A stretch of DNA of 12,369 nt from assembly GCA_900618425.1 (NCBI GenBank), contig UZAN01043402.1:29325-41693 (forward strand), given 5' to 3'. This document shows positions 1 to 7,569 of the stretch, in pieces. Position 1 is the stretch's first letter, and each line of letters begins with the position of its first letter. The stretch is from Echinostoma caproni. Taxonomy: Eukaryota; Platyhelminthes; Trematoda; Plagiorchiida; Echinostomatidae. The notes below the pieces were generated by a model. That model searched no databases. It was given only the letters and a program-made list of their open reading frames with translations, and was not told the DNA's origin. A program made the position numbers and the translations under genes.

Positions 1-665
1 CAATCCCAGCCTACACAAACGAATCCCACCTTTTCAATGATAACATCTGTGTTTGTACAAACGATTTCTGTGGTTTAAACAGCTGCGATTATCAACATTA
101 TAAGATCCCATTAGGAGATGGCGCTGAATGTAGTCATTAAATTAACCCCAATTTTTGTGNCGTCTTTTTGTAAATATATGTAAAACTACAGTACTGGTCG
201 ACTGTGATACAATAAAATATTTTCTTTATGATCAAAGGGAGGTTCATTATATTCATCGCCTGTATTAATGCTTTAGGAATGGACAATCATTGATATCTTG
301 TCTACTTCGATCTACGTAGTTTCTAGTTTGCGTAAGTGTCAGTTAAACGTGCCTGACCTTGGCTGTCAAGATTAAATGATCTCAACATGCAAATCGCAAA
401 ATTTATTAAGTATGACAACGCATTATTTTCTAATAGGAATGACTCAAGAATTATCCCAAATTATTTCTGTAAACCCTTGCCATCTCGCTTATTTGTAATG
501 AGGCATTATTTCATCTAATTAATAATCCAATATAGCAACTCTTTTGGATAACCAAATGAAATTGTTTCACAACCCAAAGAAATTGCATTAAATAAGGTTT
601 CATAATAATAATCTGTTTGATGTCCAACTCACTAAATTAAAAAAATACCAGTTCAATCAAAGTCA
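1..665. other. AT-rich non-coding stretch
   Basis: I see no gene here. The sequence is AT-rich, stops are frequent in all frames, and there is one unresolved base at 160. No clear terminal repeat of the downstream Tc1-like relic could be picked out, although its missing 5' end may lie in this part. Confidence 0.6.
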
Positions 666-681
666 ACCTTGACATCAAGGT
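666..681. repeat. 16-bp near-perfect palindrome upstream of the Tc1-like relic
   Basis: Arms accttga (666-672) and tcaaggt (675-681) are exact inverted copies separated by two bases. It sits 45 bp before the first ATG of the transposase relic. It could be a surviving piece of a terminal or subterminal repeat or a chance palindrome; no matching inverted copy was found downstream of 1159. Confidence 0.3.
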
Positions 682-725
682 CACTTTTGTGCACAGCTTT
701 GAATGTTCGTATTGTTATTACCATA

Positions 726-1159
726 ATGAAGCAAGCAGCGCTTAAAACCAAAAGTTACCGTTATCTCAGTGAAGAGGACAGAAGCAGAATCACACGAGCA
801 CACAAACTGGGATTTTCGATATCAAATCTTGCCCAATGCTTTAACGGTTTTCAGGATAACGCTCCGTGTGATGTTTCACGAGAGGTTAGTAAATTTATTA
901 ATTTAAGCAGTCTGGTTCTCTTATTATTTGCTTTTAGACTTCAGGAACGATGCGTGACTCTAAGGTCCAGTTCATGCAACTTCCTCCTAATGGCCCAGAT
1001 CTCAAAGTGATTAAAAACCTGTTTTCTGTTTTGAAGAGGCAAGTCAATGTGCTACCAGTACATTGGACATCGGAGGCAAAAGTGCGATACGTAATGGAGC
1101 ATAAGATAGAAAATGACTTCATAACAAAGTTGTTGGATTCGATGCCGAAGAGGCTCTAA
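726..1159 (+). pseudogene. Tc1-like (Tc1/mariner) transposase, internally deleted, with an intron-like interruption
   Basis: Tc1-family transposases bind terminal inverted repeats through an N-terminal helix-turn-helix pair and cut DNA with a DDE/DDD RNase H-fold domain. From the ATG at 726 the frame gives an N-terminal HTH (LSEEDRSRITRAHKLG then FSISNLAQCFN), then jumps directly to the second-Asp motif QDNAPC. Most of the second HTH and the first catalytic Asp region, perhaps 150 residues or more by comparison with a family length of about 340, are missing. After a 53-nt intron-like segment (885-937) the frame resumes with VQFMQLPPNGPDL, the usual PPNSPDLNPIENLW region, and ends with the C-terminal LLDSMPKRL. 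The third catalytic acidic residue of the PIEN motif is replaced by Lys (VIKN). An open frame can be extended upstream to 669, but only from TTG, so 726 is preferred. It cannot be an active transposase. Beyond the stop, recognisable KNKG-type residues suggest that the TAA is premature. Confidence 0.85.
885..937 (+). other. 53-nt GT-AG intron-like segment inside the Tc1-like relic
   Basis: The segment starts GTTAGT after CGA GAG and ends with a pyrimidine-rich tract and cttttag. It lies between codons (phase 0). Removing it joins VSRE to TSGTMRDSKVQ and leaves 16 residues between the Arg of VSR and the Pro of the PPN motif, which is the spacing I know from Tc1 transposases. Left in place, it inserts an unrelated hydrophobic stretch and shifts the frame. 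A short intron fits flatworm genes, but Tc1 elements are normally intronless, so a 53-nt insertion that happens to look like an intron is the alternative. Confidence 0.6.
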
Positions 1160-1991
1160 AAAGTCCCAAAGAACAAAGGTAGACTAATCGATATTTGTGT
1201 ACACAAACTTAACATATTGTGTATCATCAATGTTAATTCGCTGTTATTAAAAACTGTTTCATTCGCTTTAGTTACCTTATAACTCATCATGGTCTAGGTC
1301 AACCACAACTGACGAAATGGGAGTATCCGCTACATTCTGAACCATTCCATCTACCGAGTACAAACGAATGATAAAATTAACGTCTATAAAGACTGACCAA
1401 GGCTTGTTTATTATTATTTGCAAAAAAAGTTTACTTCGATATAAATTCTGTTGCCTATAGGAACCGACAAGTGTTTCACAGGGACCCGTTGCTTCAGTTT
1501 CTATTAGACCTGTATGTGGTGTTCAAAGTTTTTTACAACTCAACTTTGTGGTTCAGCCAAACCATTCAGACTGCCTTTATGATGGAATCTTTAATGTCCA
1601 AAGCAGAAAAATCACAACTGTACCTTTTCGTGTGGAATGAGATATGAGAACTTCTAAACAGCGAAATATATTCCCCATGGGGACAATCTTTTCGTTGCTA
1701 AGTTCGATCGTGGTAACAAATTACACATTTGATGGTTAATCCCCTGTGCTTAAAAAGTGAGAAGAAACTCATTGAATTAAAATGCAGTAAAGTATGCTTT
1801 TATTATCTTTGTTAATGAAACAACTGTTGGTTGTTTTAACACCGTACGCGGTTGGGATTCCGCTGTGTTTGACTAAAAATAAACTAATTGCTAGATAAAT
1901 GGCACAGTCTAGGAAATGCATCCTAAAATGGAGTCAGAACGATGGTAAAACCAAAATTTACCATGCATTCAAGTGATACTCTCGTAGCTAG
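1160..1991. other. Non-coding stretch between transposase relic and glycosyltransferase exon
   Basis: There is no convincing open frame on either strand. The sequence is AT-rich with scattered stops. It may hold the distal end of the Tc1-like element and, near its 3' end, intron sequence of the following gene, because a good splice acceptor lies at 2081-2087. No TATA box or promoter could be defended. Confidence 0.5.
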
Positions 1992-2924
1992 ATGCGCATG
2001 TATTATTTTCCCTATTGGTCGTTTATAAGTACATCTGTGCAAATTCAGTACTGTTTGCTCTCATTTGCCCACGCCCAAACTTTGCAGGACCCCATAAATG
2101 ATCCATCACTGAAACCCATCCGGACTCCATCAGCTTTATGCCAACAGTCTAATAGGGAGTGGCCAGATCTGGTGATTGTCGTTCAGTCGTGTTTGGACTG
2201 CACAGCTACGCGACAGCATGCAAGAGACACATTCATGAAACCGTCCTTGTGGTCCGAGTTTGTCGTCAAGTTTGTATTTGTAATTGCAATTCCAAGTTCA
2301 AAACTGAAAGTAAACGATCCAAAAGAGTTCATGCGGTTGTTCCCCGAAGTTGCAGCTGAATCGGACAACAATAACGATCTACTGATCGGAGGTCCGTTTG
2401 AGGACACATTGGTTCAGACGTGGGCGCATATTTTGTCATTCCGGTGGCTATCGATTTTCTGTCAGGAACATGTGCCGGTGTACTTGTTTCTTAATCCGGA
2501 GTTTTCCGTCACTCCAAGTAATATGATTACGTTTCTCCGCGGTATCCCTCGCAATTTGCAATTGATTCTCAACGCTGGTTTGAGACCAAGCACCTTTCAA
2601 GTTCCACGTCATGGTGAAGGCAAAATAGATCCCGAAGAGATTCCCTGGAGCAGATATCCGGAACATTACGACGATTCAGCTTTCTTTGTGGGTGCCGAAC
2701 TCCTGACGGAAGCTTCCATCACAATGGCATTCACGAAACCCCATCGCAATTCAGCTGCCTATTTGGGATTTATTTGGGCAAAACTTGACTATCCGTCATT
2801 GCACTTGCCGGAAGTGATTTGTAAGAGTGGGAATTGGAGTGATGTGTATGCTGCCTCCGTGTCGAGAACAGTTGATCTGGATCGATATATGGATTGGTCG
2901 AATGGATTTTTCTTCAATCCTTGA
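1992..2924 (+). CDS. GT31-type glycosyltransferase (beta-1,3-galactosyltransferase-like), DxD motif lost
   Basis: Family 31 enzymes are Golgi type II membrane proteins that add galactose or N-acetylglucosamine in beta-1,3 linkage to glycoprotein and glycolipid chains, using a Mn-binding DxD. Residue numbers are from the ATG at 1992 (310 residues). Visible blocks are DLVIVVQS (59-66), the arginine-rich ATRQHARDTF (72-81), the strand FVFVIAI (94-100), ESDNNNDLLIGGPFEDTLVQ (123-142) followed by THILSFRW-like WAHILSFRWLSIFC (144-157), VTPSNMITFL (173-182), YPEHYDDSAFFVGAELL (222-238) and LPEVICKSG (272-280). Where family members carry three aspartates before the V-x-P-x-N segment, this protein reads N-P-E. 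The first 32 residues contain no clean transmembrane helix, and a splice acceptor ends at 2087, so this is probably the last exon of a gene whose 5' part lies upstream. The stop is TGA at 2922. A variant poly(A) signal AATATA follows at 2981. It may be a catalytically changed paralogue or a non-enzymatic member. Confidence 0.75.
   Translation: MRMYYFPYWSFISTSVQIQYCLLSFAHAQTLQDPINDPSLKPIRTPSALCQQSNREWPDLVIVVQSCLDCTATRQHARDTFMKPSLWSEFVVKFVFVIAIPSSKLKVNDPKEFMRLFPEVAAESDNNNDLLIGGPFEDTLVQTWAHILSFRWLSIFCQEHVPVYLFLNPEFSVTPSNMITFLRGIPRNLQLILNAGLRPSTFQVPRHGEGKIDPEEIPWSRYPEHYDDSAFFVGAELLTEASITMAFTKPHRNSAAYLGFIWAKLDYPSLHLPEVICKSGNWSDVYAASVSRTVDLDRYMDWSNGFFFNP
2045..2087 (+). promoter_or_regulatory. Probable splice acceptor of the glycosyltransferase exon
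   Basis: A branch-point-like tcagtactg is followed by a long pyrimidine-rich run and ends in tttgcag at 2081-2087, a textbook acceptor. Splicing here would start the exon at 2088 (GAC, residue 33 of the long frame) in phase 0. The upstream ATG frame from 1992 would then be intron sequence. I could not locate the matching donor exon. Confidence 0.55.
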
Positions 2925-3692
2925 ATATTTTTTGGTCACTATGTACCAGTGAACCTTGAAATGCTGTGATGTGACGTTTGAATATACTGTCCTCTTTACG
3001 CTGGTAAATTCAACTTGCGACTGAGCGCATTATAATCACTGTTAGAATAATAATCCCTTCCAAAAATTTAATGTGGGTCCTGAAAAGCATTCAGCTTCCC
3101 CAAACTGAGAAGTCTATTTTGTATGCATTTCTACTGTGAACTGATGGGTGCAATATGTGCATTTTACGCGTGGGTTTGTGGGATAACAAGGGCGATTCAA
3201 ACGAGGGTTTTGCTTTTTTCTTGTCGAAGTGCTTTACAGTCTAATTTGACTGAACTTCTGGGGAAAAGCGTACATGCTTCCGTAGACCAACTTAGATTAG
3301 AGGAGAAACCTTGGATCATCTTAGATTCTTTCACCAGGCGTTGGTTTTCTTTCGCGTCTTGTAAAAATATGAAGGCGATAATCCGATTGATCACAGTAAA
3401 GAAGCTCCTTTACTGGGACAGTGTGTCATTTGATGTACCTGAGCTCTGATTCAATGCAAAGTTACTGTACTTTGTTGTATGATGAAACGCACAGAGACAT
3501 TTTGCAGAAAATACCTCGTTTTGTAAAGTGCATTTCATATATGCATACAGGAGTCAATGGGACCACTCACCAAAGTGCTAAAAGGAGACACTTAAGGGAA
3601 GAAAGCAATCTACAAGTTGAGTCATTTTTTCCACGTAGACGAGGTAGCAGTGACTTGCAAGCGGTCACTGTCAAAAGCCAAATGTATACGCT
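2925..3692. other. 3' flank of the glycosyltransferase gene, no further gene recognised
   Basis: The 3'UTR probably ends soon after AATATA (2981-2986) or the AATAAT-rich run near 3045. Open frames up to about 108 codons occur at 3123-3449 and 3421-3696, but they match nothing I know and have no domain features. Bases around 3563-3611 weakly resemble 5652-5710, sharing a TCACCAAA start and a TTAAGGGAA core, which suggests remnants of one dispersed repeat. Confidence 0.4.
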
Positions 3693-4146
3693 TTAACTCG
3701 GAAATAATGTGGAATGATGGTAGCTCGGGATGCGAATGCTGGTGTTGGTGAGTTTTCCGAGCTGGAAGTGTAGTTCGCTACGTTTCATAGCCGAGCTAGG
3801 CAGCATCGTCAGTGCGACTTCGAGGAAGCTCCAATCCCCAGTGGAACAGGGTTCATATAATTCTGTTTGAGGGTTAGGATTGGTTGTTCGCGTCCCTTTA
3901 ATCCTGTTAGGCAATAGCAACCGTTTGCTGTGATTTGATAGGCTGTTCCGTTGTCATGGTAACCATCGTTTTTCTCATTGGTCGACTGGCTTTACCAGAG
4001 CTACCGTGAACCGGTTCTAAATTGGTTAGAACTGGTTTTCGGCCCGTTCTAGTTAGGGCGACTTCGGGTTACCAGTGTTTCCTTACATATTAATAGTGAT
4101 AGTATAAATAAGCACATAGAACTACAACCTATATATCAGTTTAGTA
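3693..4146. repeat. Unidentified, possibly repeat-derived segment
   Basis: The minus strand is open from 3920 to 3693 (75 codons, Ser/Thr-rich, no domain recognised), and base composition is richer in GC than the flanks. It reads more like repeat DNA than a gene, but I can name no family. The right side (about 4080-4146) runs into the truncated start of the RTE-type LINE. Confidence 0.25.
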
Positions 4147-4573
4147 GTGCTCGACAATCTATGCTTACGTAGTCTGACCCAGGTTGGATAAAGTGAGCGA
4201 GTTAGTAACTCAGAAGTAAGTCGACGGGTATTTGGTAATACATTAAACAAGAACTCACTATCTCATCGAATCCAACTCAATAGGCCCCGTTGGTTAGGAC
4301 ACGTTTCGCGTATGTCCGACGGTCGCCTACCGCAGAGCGTCTTTTTTGCAGTGGCTGCTACAAGCTGAAGAAAGCCACGTGGAGGCCAGCAGATGACGTG
4401 GTGACGAGATAAACCAATGCACAGAGCCATTAGGTACAGTAGGTGTCTCCCGTTTTCCGGGTTGGAGTCCAAAAGACGCCAAAACCGTATGGTTAGAGAC
4501 ACTGAAGGTCATGGTTGCGAACCGACAGCAATGGCGATCCTGCTGTCACTTCTTATCAGCCCAGAATACTTGA
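4147..4573 (+). pseudogene. RTE-type reverse transcriptase C-terminal remnant
   Basis: Frame 1 from 4147 reads VLDNLCLRSLTQVG, a stop where a Trp is expected, then SERVSNSEVSRRVFG and PRWLGHVSRMSDGRLPQ. These match the family pattern of CLR, RVSNAEVR, RWLGHVLRMP and RLP that follows the reverse transcriptase domain. RKPRGGQQMTW continues after a second stop. A one-base frameshift near 4440-4450 moves the reading to RFPGWSPKDAKTVWLETL, then ANRQQWRSCCHFLSAQ and TGA at 4571-4573. At least three in-frame stops and one frameshift make it dead. All polymerase and endonuclease catalytic blocks lie upstream of the truncation and are absent. Confidence 0.82.
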
Positions 4574-4754
4574 AATAGTAAGCAAGCACAGTTGGGCTGT
4601 GCACCTTGTGTGTTGACCATAGAGGTTCGCCTTCTTTTCCCGTCCTTAAAAATAAGCCCAATCCCTGTCCTTCTTACACATTATCAGTTACCTTGTATGC
4701 TTTATGGGTTTGGCAGTAATCAGTGAAGTTCTCTTCACTGTATGACGCTGTACA

Positions 4755-4769
4755 ATGATGATGATGATG
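4755..4769 (+). repeat. (ATG)5 microsatellite, LINE 3' tail
   Basis: Five perfect ATG units end the RTE-type fragment. They mark the 3' boundary of the insertion and the strand of the element. Confidence 0.8.
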
Positions 4770-5780
4770 AAAACGACAAGCAATTCGAACTTGAGATTTA
4801 TCTTCTCAATAGTAATGAACGCTCTGTATTATGAAAAGACATCAGTATTGTAGTTTGCGCCTCCGAAATTCGGGTTACCAGTTCTAGCGGTGACTGCACA
4901 TCAATGATATGAAGTTTAATTCAGAGCCATGTTGTTCAGGGTAACAATGTCATATTGATTTTTAACCTGCTCAATTGGTTCGATTTTGAGCTTGGTTTAC
5001 CGCAACAGCAAATGTTGTTTTGAACGTTTATCATCGTAGAAACGTAGTTTAGTTCCAGAAACATCTCAACTCAATGTTTGCAATATTCACTCAAAGAGTT
5101 GGTTTGACGATGGGTCAAATGTACACCTGAAAACAACTCAGATTATAAGAAGGCAATCGTTTATTTCAATAATGTCTAAAAATTGTTCTATGGCATTGTC
5201 GAATCCCTCGATTCTGTACTTCACGTACCAAGTCAATTTCCTGGGATGGATCTCATTCAAATCATATGTGTGAATTCCGGCAACATCTATTTATATATTC
5301 AAATCTATTCACGAACTTGTAGAATAACATATACCTTGGATTCAATCATCAATATCGGTTGCAGAATTGTGTATTTACTGAAGATGAATCAATAAAACAA
5401 GAACAATGGCTTTGGATGAAATATATCGATGTACTGCTGAACCGGACTGTCGGCCAGTGGTTGAGTGACTCATAGATACGAATCCCAAGTCCGATTCCAG
5501 ATAACAAGAAATCGGTAATCTACGTGTACAATAAGCAGACAAATATGTACAAAAACAAACACTATACCTCAAATTGTGGGCCAATCCGGTCTCCACGGTA
5601 CAAGAACAATATATAAAGCGGGTCAAGGAGCAGAACAAAGCACCTGCGGAGCGGTCACCAAAAGGAATGCTAACTAGGCTTAGAAAAGGAACAATTTAAG
5701 GGAAAGAAACACCAATCGCAAGCGTTCGATAATGAAGCGCAGTCATTGGTCAGTGCAAGACAAACAAACGGTTCACGGTT
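4770..5780. other. Non-coding stretch with a possible tRNA-like repeat
   Basis: There is no defensible gene. About 5451-5485 has an A-box-like cggccagtgg and a B-box-like gatacgaatcc, but only about 15 bases lie between them, too few for a working tRNA-type promoter. From 5440 to 5775 the sequence has fewer stops and looks repeat-derived. The segment at 5652-5710 weakly resembles 3563-3611. Confidence 0.35.
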
Positions 5781-5795
5781 AGGTCAGGTCAGGTT
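5781..5795 (-). repeat. AGGTY x3 pentamer tail of the CR1-like LINE
   Basis: On the plus strand it reads aggtc aggtc aggtt; on the element's own strand AACCT GACCT GACCT. It follows the last recognisable element sequence and is taken as the 3' terminal tandem tail. Confidence 0.6.
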
Positions 5796-5989
5796 GCACA
5801 GGACGGAAAAGGCCTTCGCCAACCAAGTGTCCAGATTCTTGCTTCGGTAGGAAGGTTTCTTCTCCCAAAGCTTCAAACATCGTTTCAGCCGCTGTCTTGC
5901 AACTGTTCTGCGGCAGGAAACTGGTTCCAGTACCATATCTGTAAAGGAGATTAATTGGAAAACAAGTAGCATGTCAACCCTAAACAATC

Positions 5990-6572
5990 TCAGACCCTGC
6001 TTCTATACTACCTCTGGGTATATTTGGGTCCAAACCCTGTCTAACTGCCTCTGGAAATCGNTCCATCAGGTGAGGTGGTAGCTGATTCCATCTATCAATC
6101 ACTCGGTTCGTGTAGAAGTTAAACAGCACACCGAGGCGAGCCCTTGGTTTTAAGAGCTTTAGACTGTGTCCCCTGTTGACCTCTACAGGCGTTCAAGAGA
6201 ACAAACTTTCGGCGCTTACGGCAGTGAATCCTTTCATTATCTTAAACGTTTGTATGAGGTCACCCCTAAGTCGTCTTCTTTCCATAGAGAAGAGGTCTAA
6301 CGCTTCAATCCTTTCTTCATATGGCTTGCCCCTCATACCCGAGACCGTTCGGGTGGCTAGCCTCTGAACCTTCTCGATGCACTGAATGTCTTTCTGAAGG
6401 TAGAGTGCCCTGGCCTGGTGGGGTCTCACCAGTGCCTTATACAGTGGGATAAAGACTTCTGCCTTTGGGTTGCTCAATGTATTTCTCAAATGGAATAGCT
6501 GACCTCTAGCTTTTTGCGCTGCAGCTTTGCATTGGTTGCCTGGCTTGTAATCCTATGAAACAAAGCAATCCG
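5990..6572 (-). pseudogene. CR1/Jockey-type reverse transcriptase C-terminal remnant
   Basis: Reading down from 6572 on the minus strand, the translation gives VS, a stop, DYKPGNQCKAAAQKARGQLF, LYKALVRPH, KDIQCIEKVQRLATRTVSG, PYEERIEALDLFSMERRRLR and GDLIQTFKIMKG. These are the thumb/connection motifs of CR1-type LINEs (LVRPHLEY...W, EKVQRRATK, YEERL..L.L.SLE.RRLRGDLI). After one further stop at 6195-6193 the same frame continues with NRGHSLKL, FYTNRVIDRWNQLPPHL and ends with stops around 5990. The segment after VRPH is several residues short, an in-frame deletion that removes the conserved Tyr and Trp. The catalytic YxDD box lay further upstream and is gone. For a relic the frame is unusually clean. 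Confidence 0.85.
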
Positions 6573-6846
6573 CTAAGCAAGTGAAGAGAATGATCAAACA
6601 TGAAGGTCAACATAAAGAAGACGGGATGACAATGAACTAGAATCAAACGTGGGTGGGGGAACGGATCCAGGGTAGTTCGTATGTAATGACGCACGAAAAC
6701 TATAAGCGTGGAACAGCGAGAGTTCAAAGGCGATAAGGGTAGATGACGCACAAATGAGTGGGACCAGGAACGCTTAGAGGCGGTATGAGAACAATAACGA
6801 GCACGTACAAAGTATGTCGTCGGGCCGAATCGGGGCATGATGATGA
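6573..6846. repeat. Unidentified segment ending in (ATG)3, possible non-autonomous repeat
   Basis: It is purine-rich with no gene. The nonamer atgacgcac occurs twice (6686-6694 and 6743-6751). The right edge is catgatgatgag with three ATG units at 6837-6845, like the tail of the RTE-type LINE at 4755-4769. This would fit a short element mobilised by RTE machinery, but there is no coding evidence. The minus-strand open frame at 6838-6506 runs across the CR1 junction and has no recognisable motif. Confidence 0.3.
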
Positions 6847-7294
6847 GCTAAAGTCAAAGGTCATCTGTGTAATGGGTCACATGGGTGCACAGTTAATCGA
6901 ACCGAACTGGAGCAAAACATAAGGCGTGAATAATTTTTCCAATGAAGTCAATACAACTGCTGTTTATTCGGCAGTTAATTTGTGTCATGCCACGTTCTCA
7001 ACAGTAGATCATTTTTCTAATTCATAAAGCATTAACCTTTCATTGACCATACTTCACAACGGTCATATGATCTGTGAGCATTTAGTCACGATTTCTGCTA
7101 ACTTCGCAGAACGAAATGATTTATCTCCGTCATAGCAGCAGAATGTTGACTGGCAGATAGTTTGAGTAAAACCACGTCAGCCCTGTAAGTGAGCAGAAAT
7201 TGCGGCGCATAAAACGAACAACAATTTATGCTATCCGGAATACAGTGTTTTACACTGATGAAACACCACTCTCGCAACCATTAAAACATGAAAG
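6847..7294. other. Non-coding AT-rich stretch
   Basis: No gene was seen. The only local structure is an inverted repeat cagtgt-ttt-acactg at 7243-7257. Confidence 0.5.
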
Positions 7295-7330
7295 GTGGCT
7301 CAGTTGTAGGAACTCTGGGCAGCGCTTTAC
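7295..7330 (+). repeat. Left half of a tRNA-like repeat split by the gypsy insertion
   Basis: The A-box-like tggctcagttg (7296-7306) sits upstream of the insertion point. The candidate B-box part tcgattcc lies at 9628-9635, beyond the far end of the inserted element. With the element and one TTTAC copy removed, 31 bases separate A and B, the usual tRNA-type distance. The three bases in front of TCGATTCC differ from the B-box consensus, so this is moderate evidence only. Confidence 0.4.
7326..7330. repeat. Left target-site duplication TTTAC
   Basis: Identical to 9616-9620 at the other end of the gypsy element. Five bases is a usual target-site duplication length for Ty3/gypsy integration. Confidence 0.8.
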
Positions 7331-7420
7331 TGTGGTGATTCCTCATGAACTATCACCTCTTTTGTTTTATTGAACATGATATTCTTATAAATTCCTAATT
7401 TCCGCCTATCACAATTCCAT
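7331..7420 (+). repeat. 5' LTR, truncated to 90 bp
   Basis: It aligns without gaps to 9413-9502 with six differences, about 93% identity, and diverges exactly after acaattccat where the SINE begins. The remaining 113 bp of the LTR are missing. Confidence 0.85.
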
Positions 7421-7503
7421 GTGAGTAATGGAGGATTTGGTTAAATTTCAAATGGGAATTCGTCGTGTATAAAGCAAACGAAGCGTGAACTGAAAAGCTC
7501 GAA

Positions 7504-7548
7504 GCACCGGACAGCAGTTTCGACCTGGTTGGGTCACATCAGCAGTGC
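7504..7548 (-). ncRNA. Hammerhead ribozyme-like fold, type I, minimal stem III
   Basis: A hammerhead is a self-cleaving RNA. Minus-strand elements: stem I 5' strand GCACTG (7548-7543); core CTGATG (7542-7537) followed by T at 7536; stem II GACC (7535-7532), loop CAACCA, GGTC (7525-7522); GAA (7521-7519); stem III A-C (7518-7517), loop TGCT, G-T (7512-7511); cleavage triplet GTC with cleavage expected after 7510; stem I 3' strand CGGTGC (7509-7504), pairing with GCACTG through five Watson-Crick pairs and one G-U. The two-pair stem III is like that of the minimal hammerheads of some retroelements. The invariant A9 of CUGANGA is U here, so this copy is probably inactive or very slow. Confidence 0.72.
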
Positions 7549-7568
7549 GAATCATCAGCAGTGCGAAT
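7537..7568. repeat. 16-bp perfect tandem duplication in the ribozyme region
   Basis: catcagcagtgcgaat occurs at 7537-7552 and again at 7553-7568. On the SINE strand this repeats the stem I 5' strand plus the CTGATG half of the catalytic core. The outer copy is followed by A, matching the core consensus, but is then cut off from stem II. Confidence 0.9.
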
Positions 7569-7569
7569 C

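Larger units (their letters stand above)
4147..4769 (+). mobile_element. 5'-truncated RTE-type LINE (non-LTR retrotransposon) fragment
   Basis: It contains the C-terminal end of the endonuclease/reverse-transcriptase protein (4147-4573), a short 3' untranslated part, and a terminal (ATG)5 tail at 4755-4769. Trinucleotide or similar short-repeat tails are typical of RTE-clade LINEs, and 5' truncation is their usual fate on insertion. No target-site duplication could be identified by eye. Confidence 0.8.
5781..6572 (-). mobile_element. 5'-truncated CR1-like LINE fragment
   Basis: It lies on the minus strand. Its 3' end is marked by a pentamer tail at 5781-5795 and its 5' end breaks off near 6572, just upstream of the DYKPGNQC motif that follows the reverse transcriptase palm/thumb region. 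Short tandem 3' tails instead of poly(A) are usual for CR1-type LINEs. One unresolved base lies at 6061. Confidence 0.8.

Noticed and set aside
669..725. Longer N-terminus for the Tc1-like frame starting at 669
   Set aside because: The codon at 669 is TTG, not ATG, and the added residues do not resemble a transposase N-terminus; the ATG at 726 fits the family.
187..1625. CAGT-type terminal inverted repeats of the Tc1-like element (tacagtactgg at 187 and an inverted tacagttgtg near 1620)
   Set aside because: Similarity stops after the first four or five bases, so no convincing pair of terminal repeats.
5451..5485. Second tRNA-derived SINE promoter
   Set aside because: Only about 15 bases lie between the candidate A and B boxes, and the B box has two mismatches.
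6506..6838. 110-codon minus-strand open frame
   Set aside because: It crosses the boundary between the CR1-like fragment and an unrelated segment and uses a different frame from the LINE.
7243..7257. cagtgt-ttt-acactg inverted repeat as a transposon end
   Set aside because: Only six pairs and no partner or transposase nearby.
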